The position numbers were made by a program, and so were the translations under genes. A stretch of 21,705 nucleotides of DNA from JAZLIC01 sp045617225 (GTDB taxonomy: Bacteria; Bacillota; Clostridia; Monoglobales; Monoglobaceae). Positions 14,102 to 21,705 of the stretch are shown here, piece by piece (position 1 is the first letter of the stretch; each line of letters starts with the position of its first letter). The stretch covers positions 1-21,705 of the forward strand of contig JAZLIC010000009.1 of NCBI GenBank assembly GCA_045617225.1. The letters run 5' to 3'. The notes beneath the pieces are model-generated. The model searched no databases, was not told the origin of the DNA, and was given only the letters and a program-made list of their open reading frames with translations.

Positions 14102-15271
14102 CTATTGTTTCAAATGTTCGATTGCTGCGATAAGCTGTGCGTCGTCTTTATCATTAAGCTCAGAAAGCTTAACATACTTATCAGGGTCCATTATCACTTC
14201 TTTATCAGGGGTAAGACCGTTTTTATGAACGCAAACACCGTTTGGTGTATAATAACTTGCGGTAGTCACCGAAAGTATTCTGTCGGCACCGATATTGTAA
14301 ACGCTTTGAACAATTCCTTTACCAAAAGTTTTTTCGCCAATCAAGGTCGCACCGGAGCAATCTCTGAGTGCGCCGGACAAAACCTCGCTTGCACTTGCAG
14401 AGCCGCCGTTTGTTAAAATGACTATGGGTATATCTTCGTATCCGCCAACTGCATTATAATTTTTCCGTTCTCCCTTTTTATTCATTGTATAGACGATAAC
14501 CTCGCCATCGTCAATAAAAACATTTGCAATCTTTACCGCTTGGTCAAGAAGTCCGCCCGGATTATTTCTAAGGTCAATTATAAGCTTTTTCATACCCTTA
14601 AGCTTAAGGTCACCGTATTGATGGATAAAGTCCTCACCTGTATCCTCCATAAACTGTGAAATTGAAATTTTGCCTATATCATCGGAAACCATTTTTGATG
14701 TCACCGTTTCAAGCTTGATATCTCGTCTTTCCACTTCAAGCGTAACGACCTCACCGCTTAACGCTTTTTTTATTTCAAGTGTAACCGCAGATGAATCCAT
14801 TCCCTTTATCTTTGCCGCCGCTTGAGTTAACTTGTCACCTGTAAAGGGTTCTCCGTCGACCTTAAGGATTTTATCGCCCATGGTAATTCCTGCTTCCTCG
14901 GCAGGTGTACCTGTAATGGCAGACACAACTCTTATAGTATTATCTGATGTATCGGCTTCTATATACACGCCTATTCCAACATAATTGCCCGTAAGTCCCG
15001 ATGTATACTCCTCTGCAAGGTCACCGTAATAATAATTGGTGTACGGGTCACCGGTAGCTGCTGTCAAACCCATTAAAGACATATCGGCATATTCGTCAGG
15101 AGATACATCTTCATAAAAATTACCATCAACCATTTTTGACACAAGAGAAAATCTTACAAATGGCAATATGTTTGTAAATCCAAATGGATTTACAATGCCG
15201 ATAGACACTACCGCTGTAACAATAATCAATATGATTGAACATATTATAAGCACCGATTTCTTTATATACAT
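14102..15271 (-). CDS. S41 family C-terminal processing peptidase with PDZ domain (CtpA/CtpB type)
   Basis: The 389-residue protein has one N-terminal membrane anchor (about 7-28), placing the protease outside the membrane. A PDZ domain follows (about 95-175, GIGVYIEAD, GTPAEEAGITMGDKILKVDG), then the S41 core with IIDLRNNPGG and the active-site segment TNGGSASASEVL. By spacing with Bacillus CtpB (Ser-25-Lys-4-Gln), the Ser/Lys/Gln residues are Ser293, Lys318 and Gln322, all present. CtpB-type enzymes cut cell-envelope or sporulation regulators such as SpoIVFA. The link to ftsEX suggests a role in division-wall turnover; SpoIVFB elsewhere in the window makes a sporulation role possible. Start ATG 15271 has AAGGAG. 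Confidence 0.93.
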   Translation of the reverse strand: MYIKKSVLIICSIILIIVTAVVSIGIVNPFGFTNILPFVRFSLVSKMVDGNFYEDVSPDEYADMSLMGLTAATGDPYTNYYYGDLAEEYTSGLTGNYVGIGVYIEADTSDNTIRVVSAITGTPAEEAGITMGDKILKVDGEPFTGDKLTQAAAKIKGMDSSAVTLEIKKALSGEVVTLEVERRDIKLETVTSKMVSDDIGKISISQFMEDTGEDFIHQYGDLKLKGMKKLIIDLRNNPGGLLDQAVKIANVFIDDGEVIVYTMNKKGERKNYNAVGGYEDIPIVILTNGGSASASEVLSGALRDCSGATLIGEKTFGKGIVQSVYNIGADRILSVTTASYYTPNGVCVHKNGLTPDKEVIMDPDKYVKLSELNDKDDAQLIAAIEHLKQ

Positions 15272-15315
15272 TTACTTTTCTCCTTTTAATAACGCATAAT
15301 TTATACTATTCTCAC

Positions 15316-16353
15316 TTAGTGTGAAATATAACTCAGCGGGTTTTTGCTTTCGTTATCTACTATTGTTTCAAAATGGAGATATGGCTTTCCAAACTCGCCT
15401 GTCGCACCTACAATTCCTATTCTGTACCCTTCGTCAACATCTTGACCTTCAACAGCACCTATACCGCTTAAATGAGCATAAAGCGTCAAAATGCCTCCGT
15501 GGTCTATTACAATGCAGTTTCCGTATGCCTTGGTTTCCTTTGCAAAAATCACACGTCCTGTTGCCGCCGCATAAACGGGACTTGCAAAATCGGCAGAAAT
15601 ATCTATACCGATATGTTCATCTTCACCGAACTCACGAACCACATCTCTGCTTTCCACCGGCCAACTGAGTACGGTATCCATTTTAGCATTTGTCGCTACA
15701 TTTATCACATCGGACAAAAGCTCCGCACGCAAGCCATTTTCTTCTTCCTTAACCTTTTTGTACGCCTCTTTATTATCTGTAAAGGCGGCAAAATACTCCT
15801 TTGCATCGGAAAAGCTTTGCTTATATTTAGTCATAGTTCTTTCATAGCTTTCGTCGTAATCCGTGTTTTCTTTTTGGAAGTTTTCCTCCTCCTCTTTGGC
15901 GGCGGATAATTCATCAACTTTCTGTGCATAGGCAGTATATACGCCATGGTCATACTCCGAGATTTCACGTGAAACTATCAAGGAGTCCAAAAATGAAGAA
16001 AGTCCTTTTGAAGAAAACAACATTTCAAGATAAGAAACATTACCATACTCGCAAGATATTCTAAAGCGTTCTTTAAAGGCTTCATACTCCTTTGTTTTTT
16101 CCTCAGAAGCCTCAGTAATTTCATCGGTTATACTGCTGATTATACTATCGCCGTTTTCCATATGGCTTTTAAGGTCATATACATCACTTGCTTTTTTACT
16201 AAGCTCCGACTCTCTCTTTCTTATCTCGTCCAAAGTAAAAGTATAATCCTCCGGCGCACTGTAAACAAAAGGCACAATTATAGAGGTAAGCAGGCTTAAT
16301 ATAAAGACCGCCGCAATGATAATCGTAACAATTTTTACAAATCTTCTGTTCAT
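15316..16353 (-). CDS. M23/LytM-domain coiled-coil protein (EnvC/PcsB-like, FtsEX partner), altered active site
   Basis: The 345-residue protein has an N-terminal signal/anchor segment (about 7-32), a charged coiled-coil region (about 38-215) and a C-terminal M23 domain (about 228-345). This is the plan of EnvC- and PcsB-type murein hydrolases or activators that FtsEX moves by ATP hydrolysis. In the M23 domain, His247 and Asp251 (HIGID), His294 (YAHLS) and His327 are present. The normal HLH pair reads Tyr325-Leu-His327, so one catalytic His is replaced by Tyr. Zinc binding may survive but peptidase activity is doubtful; an activator role is plausible. ATG 16353 has AGGAGG at five-base spacing. 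Confidence 0.88.
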   Translation of the reverse strand: MNRRFVKIVTIIIAAVFILSLLTSIIVPFVYSAPEDYTFTLDEIRKRESELSKKASDVYDLKSHMENGDSIISSITDEITEASEEKTKEYEAFKERFRISCEYGNVSYLEMLFSSKGLSSFLDSLIVSREISEYDHGVYTAYAQKVDELSAAKEEEENFQKENTDYDESYERTMTKYKQSFSDAKEYFAAFTDNKEAYKKVKEEENGLRAELLSDVINVATNAKMDTVLSWPVESRDVVREFGEDEHIGIDISADFASPVYAAATGRVIFAKETKAYGNCIVIDHGGILTLYAHLSGIGAVEGQDVDEGYRIGIVGATGEFGKPYLHFETIVDNESKNPLSYISH

Positions 16354-16362
16354 AGATACCTC

Positions 16363-17250
16363 CTAAACCTTTAAATGTCTGCGCACCGAGAAAAGACTTC
16401 CCACAACACCTATACCTATTCCGAAAGCGAAAAATAATACAAGTATAATAAATGAAATTTCAGGAATTCCGGGTAGTACCATAGGGCTTACAAAGCTACT
16501 GAGCTTTGGCAAGACAGCTCCGTATCCTAAGAGCAAGACAATGCCTGCTACAAGAGCCGCAATAATGCCCATAATGATGCCCTCTATCAAAAACGGACAT
16601 ATTATAAAGCTATTGTCAGCACCTACAAATTTCATAATATGTATTTCCTGTTGTCTTGCAAGCATACCAAGCTTTATGGTATTGGCAACTATCAAAATTG
16701 CGATTAACAACAATAGCACAATAAGTATAAATCCAACATTACGAAGATTATCCAACGCACTTATAAGCTTGTATGCCTCATCGCCGGGACTAACGACTTC
16801 TTCAACGCCCTTAATCGCCTTTGCAAGCTCTTCGAAATTTTCACCATCGTCAATACTTTCAAGGGTAACAACATAAGCATCACGAAGATGATTGTCCTTC
16901 TCTATATCCTGTAAGTATTCTTCTCTGCCCTTATAAACCGTTTCCTTATAATTCGTTAAGCGTTCTTCCTTTGATAAAAAAGATACGGATTTAACTCCGC
17001 TTATTTTTTCAAGAGCTTCTCCAACCTCTTTTACCTCATTTTCGTCAACATCTTTGTATATATAAACATTGGTTTCGCACCGTTGCTCAAGCTGATATGA
17101 CACCGAGTTTATATCTACGCCCACAATCAATGCAACACCTAACAAAATAAGCACAGCGGTAATGATACATATTGACGCAAAGCTCATAAATCTATTATTT
17201 ATAATTCCTTTAAAAGCGGAGCGAAACCATATTCCAAGGGTATTAAACAT
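16363..17250 (-). CDS. ftsX: Cell-division permease-like protein FtsX
   Basis: The 295-residue protein has four predicted membrane helices: one near residue 30, then three in the C-terminal half (around 175-200, 220-245 and 270-290). A large extracellular loop (about 55-165) lies between helices 1 and 2, as usual for FtsX, and the protein starts MFNTLGIWFRSAFKGIINNRFMSF. FtsX carries FtsE's ATP-driven movement across the membrane to a wall hydrolase or activator, here presumably the following M23 protein. The ATG at 17248-17250 is chosen for its eight-base distance from GGGGG; it overlaps the ftsE stop by eight bases, implying coupled translation. Confidence 0.95.
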   Translation of the reverse strand: MFNTLGIWFRSAFKGIINNRFMSFASICIITAVLILLGVALIVGVDINSVSYQLEQRCETNVYIYKDVDENEVKEVGEALEKISGVKSVSFLSKEERLTNYKETVYKGREEYLQDIEKDNHLRDAYVVTLESIDDGENFEELAKAIKGVEEVVSPGDEAYKLISALDNLRNVGFILIVLLLLIAILIVANTIKLGMLARQQEIHIMKFVGADNSFIICPFLIEGIIMGIIAALVAGIVLLLGYGAVLPKLSSFVSPMVLPGIPEISFIILVLFFAFGIGIGVVGSLFSVRRHLKV

Positions 17251-17929
17251 TATCATATCCCCCTTTTCTCTCATCTCGTATAAGCTTTCCGCCATCAAGT
17301 TCAAGCACACGCTTTTTCATTTCATCAACAAGCTCATGTGCGTGTGTTGCAACGATAACCGTTGTTCCTCTGCGATTTATATTCTCTAAAAGATACATAA
17401 TCTCACGGGAGTTTTTGGGGTCTAAATTTCCTGTCGGTTCATCGGCAACAATTATTGGCGGATTATTTGCAAGAGCGCGTGCCAAAGACACACGTTGTTG
17501 TTCACCCCCGGACAACTGACCGGGTTTTGCATCAGCACGGTTTTCAAGTCCGACAAGGCTTAAAAGCTTAGGTACAACATCACGAATTTTACTCCTTTTT
17601 GCTCCGATAACCTCCATAGCAAACGCTATATTTTCATATACTGTTCTATCCGGAAGCAAGCGAAAATCCTGATACACAACGCCTATATTACGGCGAAGCT
17701 CAGGTATTTGTTTGCGTTTCAGCCGTGAAAGCTTAAGTCCCTCGACTACAATTTCGCCTGATGTAGCTTCTTCTTCCATAAGCATAAGCTTTATAAGAGT
17801 GGATTTACCTGCCGCAGAGGAGCCTACTATAAACACAAACTCCCCCTGATTAACAGAAAAATTTATGTTTTCAAGGGCCATTGTTCCGCTCTCTTTATAC
17901 ATTTTGGAAACATTATCAAATTTAATCAT
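17243..17929 (-). CDS. ftsE: Cell-division ATP-binding protein FtsE
   Basis: The 228-residue ABC ATPase contains Walker A GSSAAGKST, Q-loop VVYQDFRLLPDRTVYEN, signature LSGGEQQR, Walker B PIIVADEPTGNLD and the switch His in VIVATHAHELV. The DFRLLPDRTVYENIAF segment is characteristic of FtsE. With FtsX it couples ATP hydrolysis at the division site to peptidoglycan cleavage. The Walker A differs slightly from the common GPSGAGKST but still fits GxxxxGKS. ATG at 17929 gives the usual length, though AAGGAG is 11 bases away; a TTG three codons earlier is too close to it. Confidence 0.96.
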   Translation of the reverse strand: MIKFDNVSKMYKESGTMALENINFSVNQGEFVFIVGSSAAGKSTLIKLMLMEEEATSGEIVVEGLKLSRLKRKQIPELRRNIGVVYQDFRLLPDRTVYENIAFAMEVIGAKRSKIRDVVPKLLSLVGLENRADAKPGQLSGGEQQRVSLARALANNPPIIVADEPTGNLDPKNSREIMYLLENINRRGTTVIVATHAHELVDEMKKRVLELDGGKLIRDERKGGYDNV

Positions 17930-17975
17930 AGAATCCAAAACTCCTTACATCATTTGTTTTGATTAAATAGTAAAT

Positions 17976-17994
17976 GGGCAGTCAAAGACTGCCC
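17976..17994 (-). terminator. Hairpin between the PucR-type gene and ftsE (weak terminator)
   Basis: GGGCAGTC pairs perfectly with GACTGCCC around a three-base loop, 19 bases past the regulator's stop. The bases downstream on the minus strand are ATTTACTATTTAATC, a poor U-tract, so it may attenuate rather than stop transcription into ftsE. No convincing separate ftsE promoter is seen in the gap. Confidence 0.55.
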
Positions 17995-18012
17995 GAAAAG
18001 TAATTTTAAAAT

Positions 18013-19098
18013 TTATAAACGAGTCGGCTCTGAAGTTAAGTACTTGTTTACCATCATTGCAACTTTAAAAATAATAGCGTCATCGAACTCTCTGAGGTCA
18101 AGATCTGTAAGCTTTTTAATCTTGTCCAATCTGTAAACCAAGGTGTTTCTGTGCACAAACAGCTTTCTTGATGTTTCGGAAACATTTAAGTTATTCTCAA
18201 AGAACTTCTGGATAGTATAAATTGTTTCGTTATCAAGAACGCTGATAGGCTCCTTCTTAAATACTTCATTTAAGAAAAGTTCACAAAGAGTAGTCGGCAG
18301 TTGATAAATCAAACGGGCAATACCTAAACTGTCATAGCTTACAATCGCTTTTTCGGTATCAAATACCTTTCCTGCTTCTAATGCAATTCTTGACTCTCTG
18401 TACGCCTGCGTAAGGTCATGTATTTCATCTGCAATCATTGATATACCAACCTTTACGGAAACCATTTCCTCAACACCGATTGCATCTACAATGTTTTGTG
18501 CAATCTGCAAAACTTCTTCATTTGCAGTATCTGCAGTAATCTCTTTTACAACAACAACATCTGTACTGTCAATGCGTATAACAAAGTCATGATTTTTGTT
18601 CGGGAATATGTTTTGAAGTATTGTAATGAGCGAACTTTCTGCATCATGCTTGCTTCTTATCAAAAATACAACACGAGGCACCTCTACCTCTAAATGAAGT
18701 TCCTTGGTACGTGATAAAATATCACCGGGAAGAACATTGTCAACAATAATATTTTTAATAAAACTGTTTCTGTCATACTTCTCATCATAATACTGCTTAA
18801 TAGTCAGAAAATGAACGCCGAGTAAAGCGCAAGTGTTCGTTGCAACCTCATCATCGCCCTCGCAGAATACGATATATTCACCCTTTGTGTAAGTTTCAAT
18901 TTTCTTATAGCTAACACCTGCAAGACTTTTTACATCACTGCCACTATTGAAAATAGAAAAGATATTTTCAACAGCACTACCAATCTTATTTTCGTCACTA
19001 CAAGCTACAATGGTTTCGGTATCATCAATCGCACCTACAATACGCTTAATTTCCTTACGCATTTGTACCAAAGTGTTTTGGAACAATCTGTTTTGCAT
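18013..19098 (-). CDS. PucR/CdaR-family helix-turn-helix transcriptional regulator
   Basis: The 361-residue protein ends in a PucR-type DNA-binding domain (about 290-355): IYTIQKFFENNLNVSETSRKLFVHRNTLVYRLDKIKKLTDLDLREFDDAIIFKVAM, with the typical FFENN...SETSRKLFVHRNT helix-turn-helix. A GGDEF-like regulatory domain of the CdaR kind seems to lie in the middle (about 140-260). The effector is unknown. ATG 19098 follows GGAGG at seven bases, behind a sigma-A promoter. Its position before ftsE-ftsX suggests it is part of, or controls, that cluster, but no operator was identified. Confidence 0.88.
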   Translation of the reverse strand: MQNRLFQNTLVQMRKEIKRIVGAIDDTETIVACSDENKIGSAVENIFSIFNSGSDVKSLAGVSYKKIETYTKGEYIVFCEGDDEVATNTCALLGVHFLTIKQYYDEKYDRNSFIKNIIVDNVLPGDILSRTKELHLEVEVPRVVFLIRSKHDAESSLITILQNIFPNKNHDFVIRIDSTDVVVVKEITADTANEEVLQIAQNIVDAIGVEEMVSVKVGISMIADEIHDLTQAYRESRIALEAGKVFDTEKAIVSYDSLGIARLIYQLPTTLCELFLNEVFKKEPISVLDNETIYTIQKFFENNLNVSETSRKLFVHRNTLVYRLDKIKKLTDLDLREFDDAIIFKVAMMVNKYLTSEPTRL

Positions 19099-19160
19099 TT
19101 TTGCACCTCCGTATTTTTAAAGCCGAAAATATAAATCATATATACTCATAAACAACTTAT

Positions 19161-19189
19161 ATTATATATCTATTTTTACCAAATTGCAA
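19161..19189 (-). promoter_or_regulatory. Sigma-A promoter of the PucR-type regulator gene
   Basis: TTGCAA (19184-19189), 17 bases and TATAAT (19161-19166) on the minus strand, giving a leader of about 55 bases. It lies in a short gap right after the GH10 gene, which shows no clear terminator. Confidence 0.75.
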
Positions 19190-19210
19190 TGTTTTTTTAC
19201 AGTTCTTATT

Positions 19211-21705
19211 TTATTCATCAAGTGTGACCACATATACATTCTCATAACCCTTATGGAATGCAACATACTCTGTCTTAACAGTTTTGCCGCCAATTCTTAC
19301 ATTAACATCATAATCGCCATAGAAACCGCGTATTGTTCCTGTGCCGGTTGCATCAGTTGTAGTCTTTACACCTTTTGTCCACCACTTATTGTAGAGCAAA
19401 TCCTGATACTGCTTAACGCCCGGCTTTACTGCAAACCAATCTCCATAAAGCGGTGATACACCTGCGCCGACTTTATTAAACGCAGGGTCACGAGGATTAA
19501 AGATAGTATTCCAATCCATATAATGGTCATAGAGCCACCAAATATTAAAGCCCGTTGCCGCAGGATGGCTAAACAGAGCAATCAGGTAATCCCTAAGGTA
19601 GTCACCTTGTCCGTCCCAACCGTATTCATCTTTAAGGGCACCAAGTGAGAACTCGGTTACTGCAAAGGTCTTACCATACTCGTATGCAAATCTGTCCCAA
19701 ATTTCCATAACCTCGCCGATGCTTGCCTCTCTGCCCTCGCCTGCTGCCTGAGAACCGATTGCACTGTGTCCCTGCATACCAAATGAGTCAAACTTTATAC
19801 CGTAATTATTTACAAATCTGTCGACCAAGTCCCAATAACTCTCTATATACTGTCTGTTATCACAGAGCATAAGCTGCTGACCGTGAGTTAATTCCTCTGC
19901 CGCAATCTTATAGATGTCCTTAAACATCTGTTCTTCACCAAATATATCCGTAAATAAAGTTCTGCCCTGAATTTCGTTTGTAACATCCCATTCATAAATG
20001 TATGGGAACTTTTCATTCATTTCCTTAAAATGTGCTCTGACAAGTCTTAAAAAGTCTTGATAACGCTCTGACTTTGAACGTGTATCTCTAAGTAGTGAAT
20101 ACAATTCTGTCGGATACGAAGTGTAACTATTATCCGGCATCCAGAGTGCGTGTCCGCGAACATACTTGATGCCATTCGCCTTTGCGACATCAATTATGCT
20201 TTGCGCCCTATCCGGCTCCTGTGCATAAATCGGCCATTTAAGTCCGTTTCCGACTGACATTGAGTTAAAGTTTGGCTCTAAGTTTTCGGTAAACCTGATT
20301 GGAGGCTGCGGTATTTGTTCTCTCGGCATACCATTGATATACTCAGTATCCATTGTTGCACCGAACTTAAACTCGTGCTCAAACATATTAAATACAAGGT
20401 CTACATTCTCAACAGGCTTGCCGTCCTTGTCCTGAACCTTTACAGTAAAGTCGCCTTTACGCACTTTCTCGATACGCTCGTTTGCTTCTTTTCTCCATTC
20501 AGCCTCAGGAGCTAAATCTGCGGCAACTCTGTCAACCTTATTCGGCGTATAATAAGAAACATCTGCATCCTTGCCCAAATCTCTGATTTCAAAGCCGCCT
20601 ATTTGAATTACCTGCTTATAAATTGCAGGAGTAATTCTGACACTTGTTGCACCGATTGCACCGGTGAGTAAATATTCAAACTTCTGCCACTCATTGCCAA
20701 ACTCTGCCTCGGCTTCAAGCACCTTACCGCTTCCGCCACGGATAAATACGCCCATCTTTGAAGTTTCGGTAACGGTATCGCCGCCGGATATTCGCCTTGC
20801 GTAGAATGTAACCAGGTAGTTATCCTCTTTCACCTGTGCAGGAAGCTTCTTGTTAAAATCCATATTTTTATCCTGGTCATAATTACGTGCAATCGTTACA
20901 TTGATTTCAAGCGCCTTATCAAATGGCAGGAATTCTTCGCTCTCATCTGTTGTTGCGATTGAATTACCGTTGAGCAAAACATCAACAGAAAGCTTTTGGC
21001 TTTGGTCAACACCTACCAAGCGTGTGCTTCTGAATTGGTCCCACCAACTATCTTTTCTTGATGCTTCACTAATAAAATCATCTGTTGAAAAGATTACATT
21101 GCCTTCTGTTAAAGGTGCATCTCTATGGAAAATCTTAACCGCATTCGAGTAGTCGGTGCGATTGTAAATCAAATCGTTTAAATCTTTTGATTTTGGAAAT
21201 CTTCCTGAGGGAACACTTCTGTGATAAGTCGATTCAAGCTTTGCAGTGCCCGGTTTTAATGGTTTATCATCAACTGCCGGTGCATAAGTTGAGGTCTTGC
21301 TTACCAAACGGATGCGAAGTCCGGCATGTTCTCTAAGAGCATGATATCCAAGTCCATCGCCCGCAAACTCAATCGGCACATACCTCTTACCACTGATAGC
21401 CTTTGCAGGTACAGGCAACTCCTCTTGAACACCGTTTTTTAGTGCGTTCATCTCTCCAAGCTTGAATAGCACAGACTTGTCATCCTTAGCAAGCAAAAGT
21501 TCGTTTCTGTCTGCATTCCAATGTGCAGTACCGCCCAAGGCTTCTGCAAGAGCATCCGCAGGTGCAATGACATGAAATTCATTTTTCTCTGTTCTCTCCA
21601 AAACTGCACCCAAAGATGTCTTCTGACCGTTTATGATAATCTCGATATCGCTGTTACTTGCCGCAAATGAAGTTAAACTTAAAACATTTAATAACATAAG
21701 CGTTG
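19211..21705 (-). CDS. Secreted GH10 xylanase-like enzyme with N-terminal stalk domain and carbohydrate-binding module, 5' end outside window
   Basis: The frame runs off the window edge; the visible end of the signal peptide is TLMLLNVLSLTSFAAS and lacks a charged start, so the true start lies upstream. Numbering from the Met at 21697: stalk domain (Cu_amine_oxidN1-like) about 15-130; beta-rich carbohydrate-binding-like region about 195-375; GH10 barrel about 405-770; short beta C-terminal domain to 828. GH10 hallmarks are VRGHALWMP (513-521), WDVTNE with acid/base Glu575, FGMQGHSAIG, and VTEFS with nucleophile Glu682. Both catalytic glutamates are present. The enzyme probably cuts xylan or a related beta-1,4-linked hemicellulose outside the cell. 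No sortase or S-layer anchor is seen. Confidence 0.93.
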   Translation of the reverse strand, partial: TLMLLNVLSLTSFAASNSDIEIIINGQKTSLGAVLERTEKNEFHVIAPADALAEALGGTAHWNADRNELLLAKDDKSVLFKLGEMNALKNGVQEELPVPAKAISGKRYVPIEFAGDGLGYHALREHAGLRIRLVSKTSTYAPAVDDKPLKPGTAKLESTYHRSVPSGRFPKSKDLNDLIYNRTDYSNAVKIFHRDAPLTEGNVIFSTDDFISEASRKDSWWDQFRSTRLVGVDQSQKLSVDVLLNGNSIATTDESEEFLPFDKALEINVTIARNYDQDKNMDFNKKLPAQVKEDNYLVTFYARRISGGDTVTETSKMGVFIRGGSGKVLEAEAEFGNEWQKFEYLLTGAIGATSVRITPAIYKQVIQIGGFEIRDLGKDADVSYYTPNKVDRVAADLAPEAEWRKEANERIEKVRKGDFTVKVQDKDGKPVENVDLVFNMFEHEFKFGATMDTEYINGMPREQIPQPPIRFTENLEPNFNSMSVGNGLKWPIYAQEPDRAQSIIDVAKANGIKYVRGHALWMPDNSYTSYPTELYSLLRDTRSKSERYQDFLRLVRAHFKEMNEKFPYIYEWDVTNEIQGRTLFTDIFGEEQMFKDIYKIAAEELTHGQQLMLCDNRQYIESYWDLVDRFVNNYGIKFDSFGMQGHSAIGSQAAGEGREASIGEVMEIWDRFAYEYGKTFAVTEFSLGALKDEYGWDGQGDYLRDYLIALFSHPAATGFNIWWLYDHYMDWNTIFNPRDPAFNKVGAGVSPLYGDWFAVKPGVKQYQDLLYNKWWTKGVKTTTDATGTGTIRGFYGDYDVNVRIGGKTVKTEYVAFHKGYENVYVVTLDE

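Noticed and set aside
17816..17845. Unusual FtsE Walker A (GSSAAGKST) as a sign of inactivity
   Set aside because: The core GxxxxGKS is intact and all other ABC motifs are present, so ATPase activity is expected.

Overview
The window looks like chromosome of a low-GC, endospore-lineage anaerobic Firmicute (class Clostridia, perhaps the Oscillospiraceae side). The basis is AT-rich intergenic DNA, strong AGGAGG ribosome-binding sites, textbook sigma-A promoters (TTGACA, 17 bp, TATAAT), a T-box leader, SpoIVFB and a YlmC/YmxH-type sporulation protein, and the clostridial order spoIVF - radical SAM pair - rplU - rpmA - obgE. A secreted GH10 enzyme suggests a plant-polysaccharide niche. I see no phage, IS element or CRISPR array. 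Species cannot be named from this sequence.

Left part (1-5050, minus strand): TIGR03960-type radical SAM protein, its DUF2344/TIGR03936 partner (overlapping, probably TTG-started), a DUF4091 glycosidase-like protein, then rplU and rpmA behind their own promoter and L21 leader, and the first codons of obgE behind a terminator hairpin. Two usual members of this locus are missing: a ribonuclease G gene, and the prp protease gene between rplU and rpmA. L27 also lacks the N-terminal extension that Prp removes.

Centre-left (5100-7260, plus strand): a tiny one-pass membrane protein in the spoIVFA position, spoIVFB, then two tandem paralogous secreted proteins that are each a single stalk (copper amine oxidase N-terminal-like) domain. 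A 15-bp bidirectional terminator closes the block.

Centre (7268-10640): the most unusual part. A strong promoter and a complete T-box leader, best read as leucine-specific (CUC specifier, UGGU acceptor bulge), precede one gene: an 839-residue fusion of a sugar-phosphate isomerase/epimerase-like TIM barrel to an acyl-CoA synthetase. A ylmC/ymxH-like gene and a tRNA-Leu(UAG) gene with its own promoter and terminator follow.

Right part (10673-21705, minus strand): a GNAT acetyltransferase; greA-lysS; a cell-envelope cluster of ftsE, ftsX, an M23/EnvC-like coiled-coil protein with one altered catalytic His, an S41 protease and an unknown protein; a PucR-family regulator upstream of ftsE; and a large GH10 xylanase-like protein whose signal-peptide start lies beyond the window edge.

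Transcription is organised in short units. Promoters are proposed before rplU, the radical SAM pair, the stalk genes, the T-box, ylmC/ymxH (weak), the tRNA, the GNAT gene, greA and pucR.
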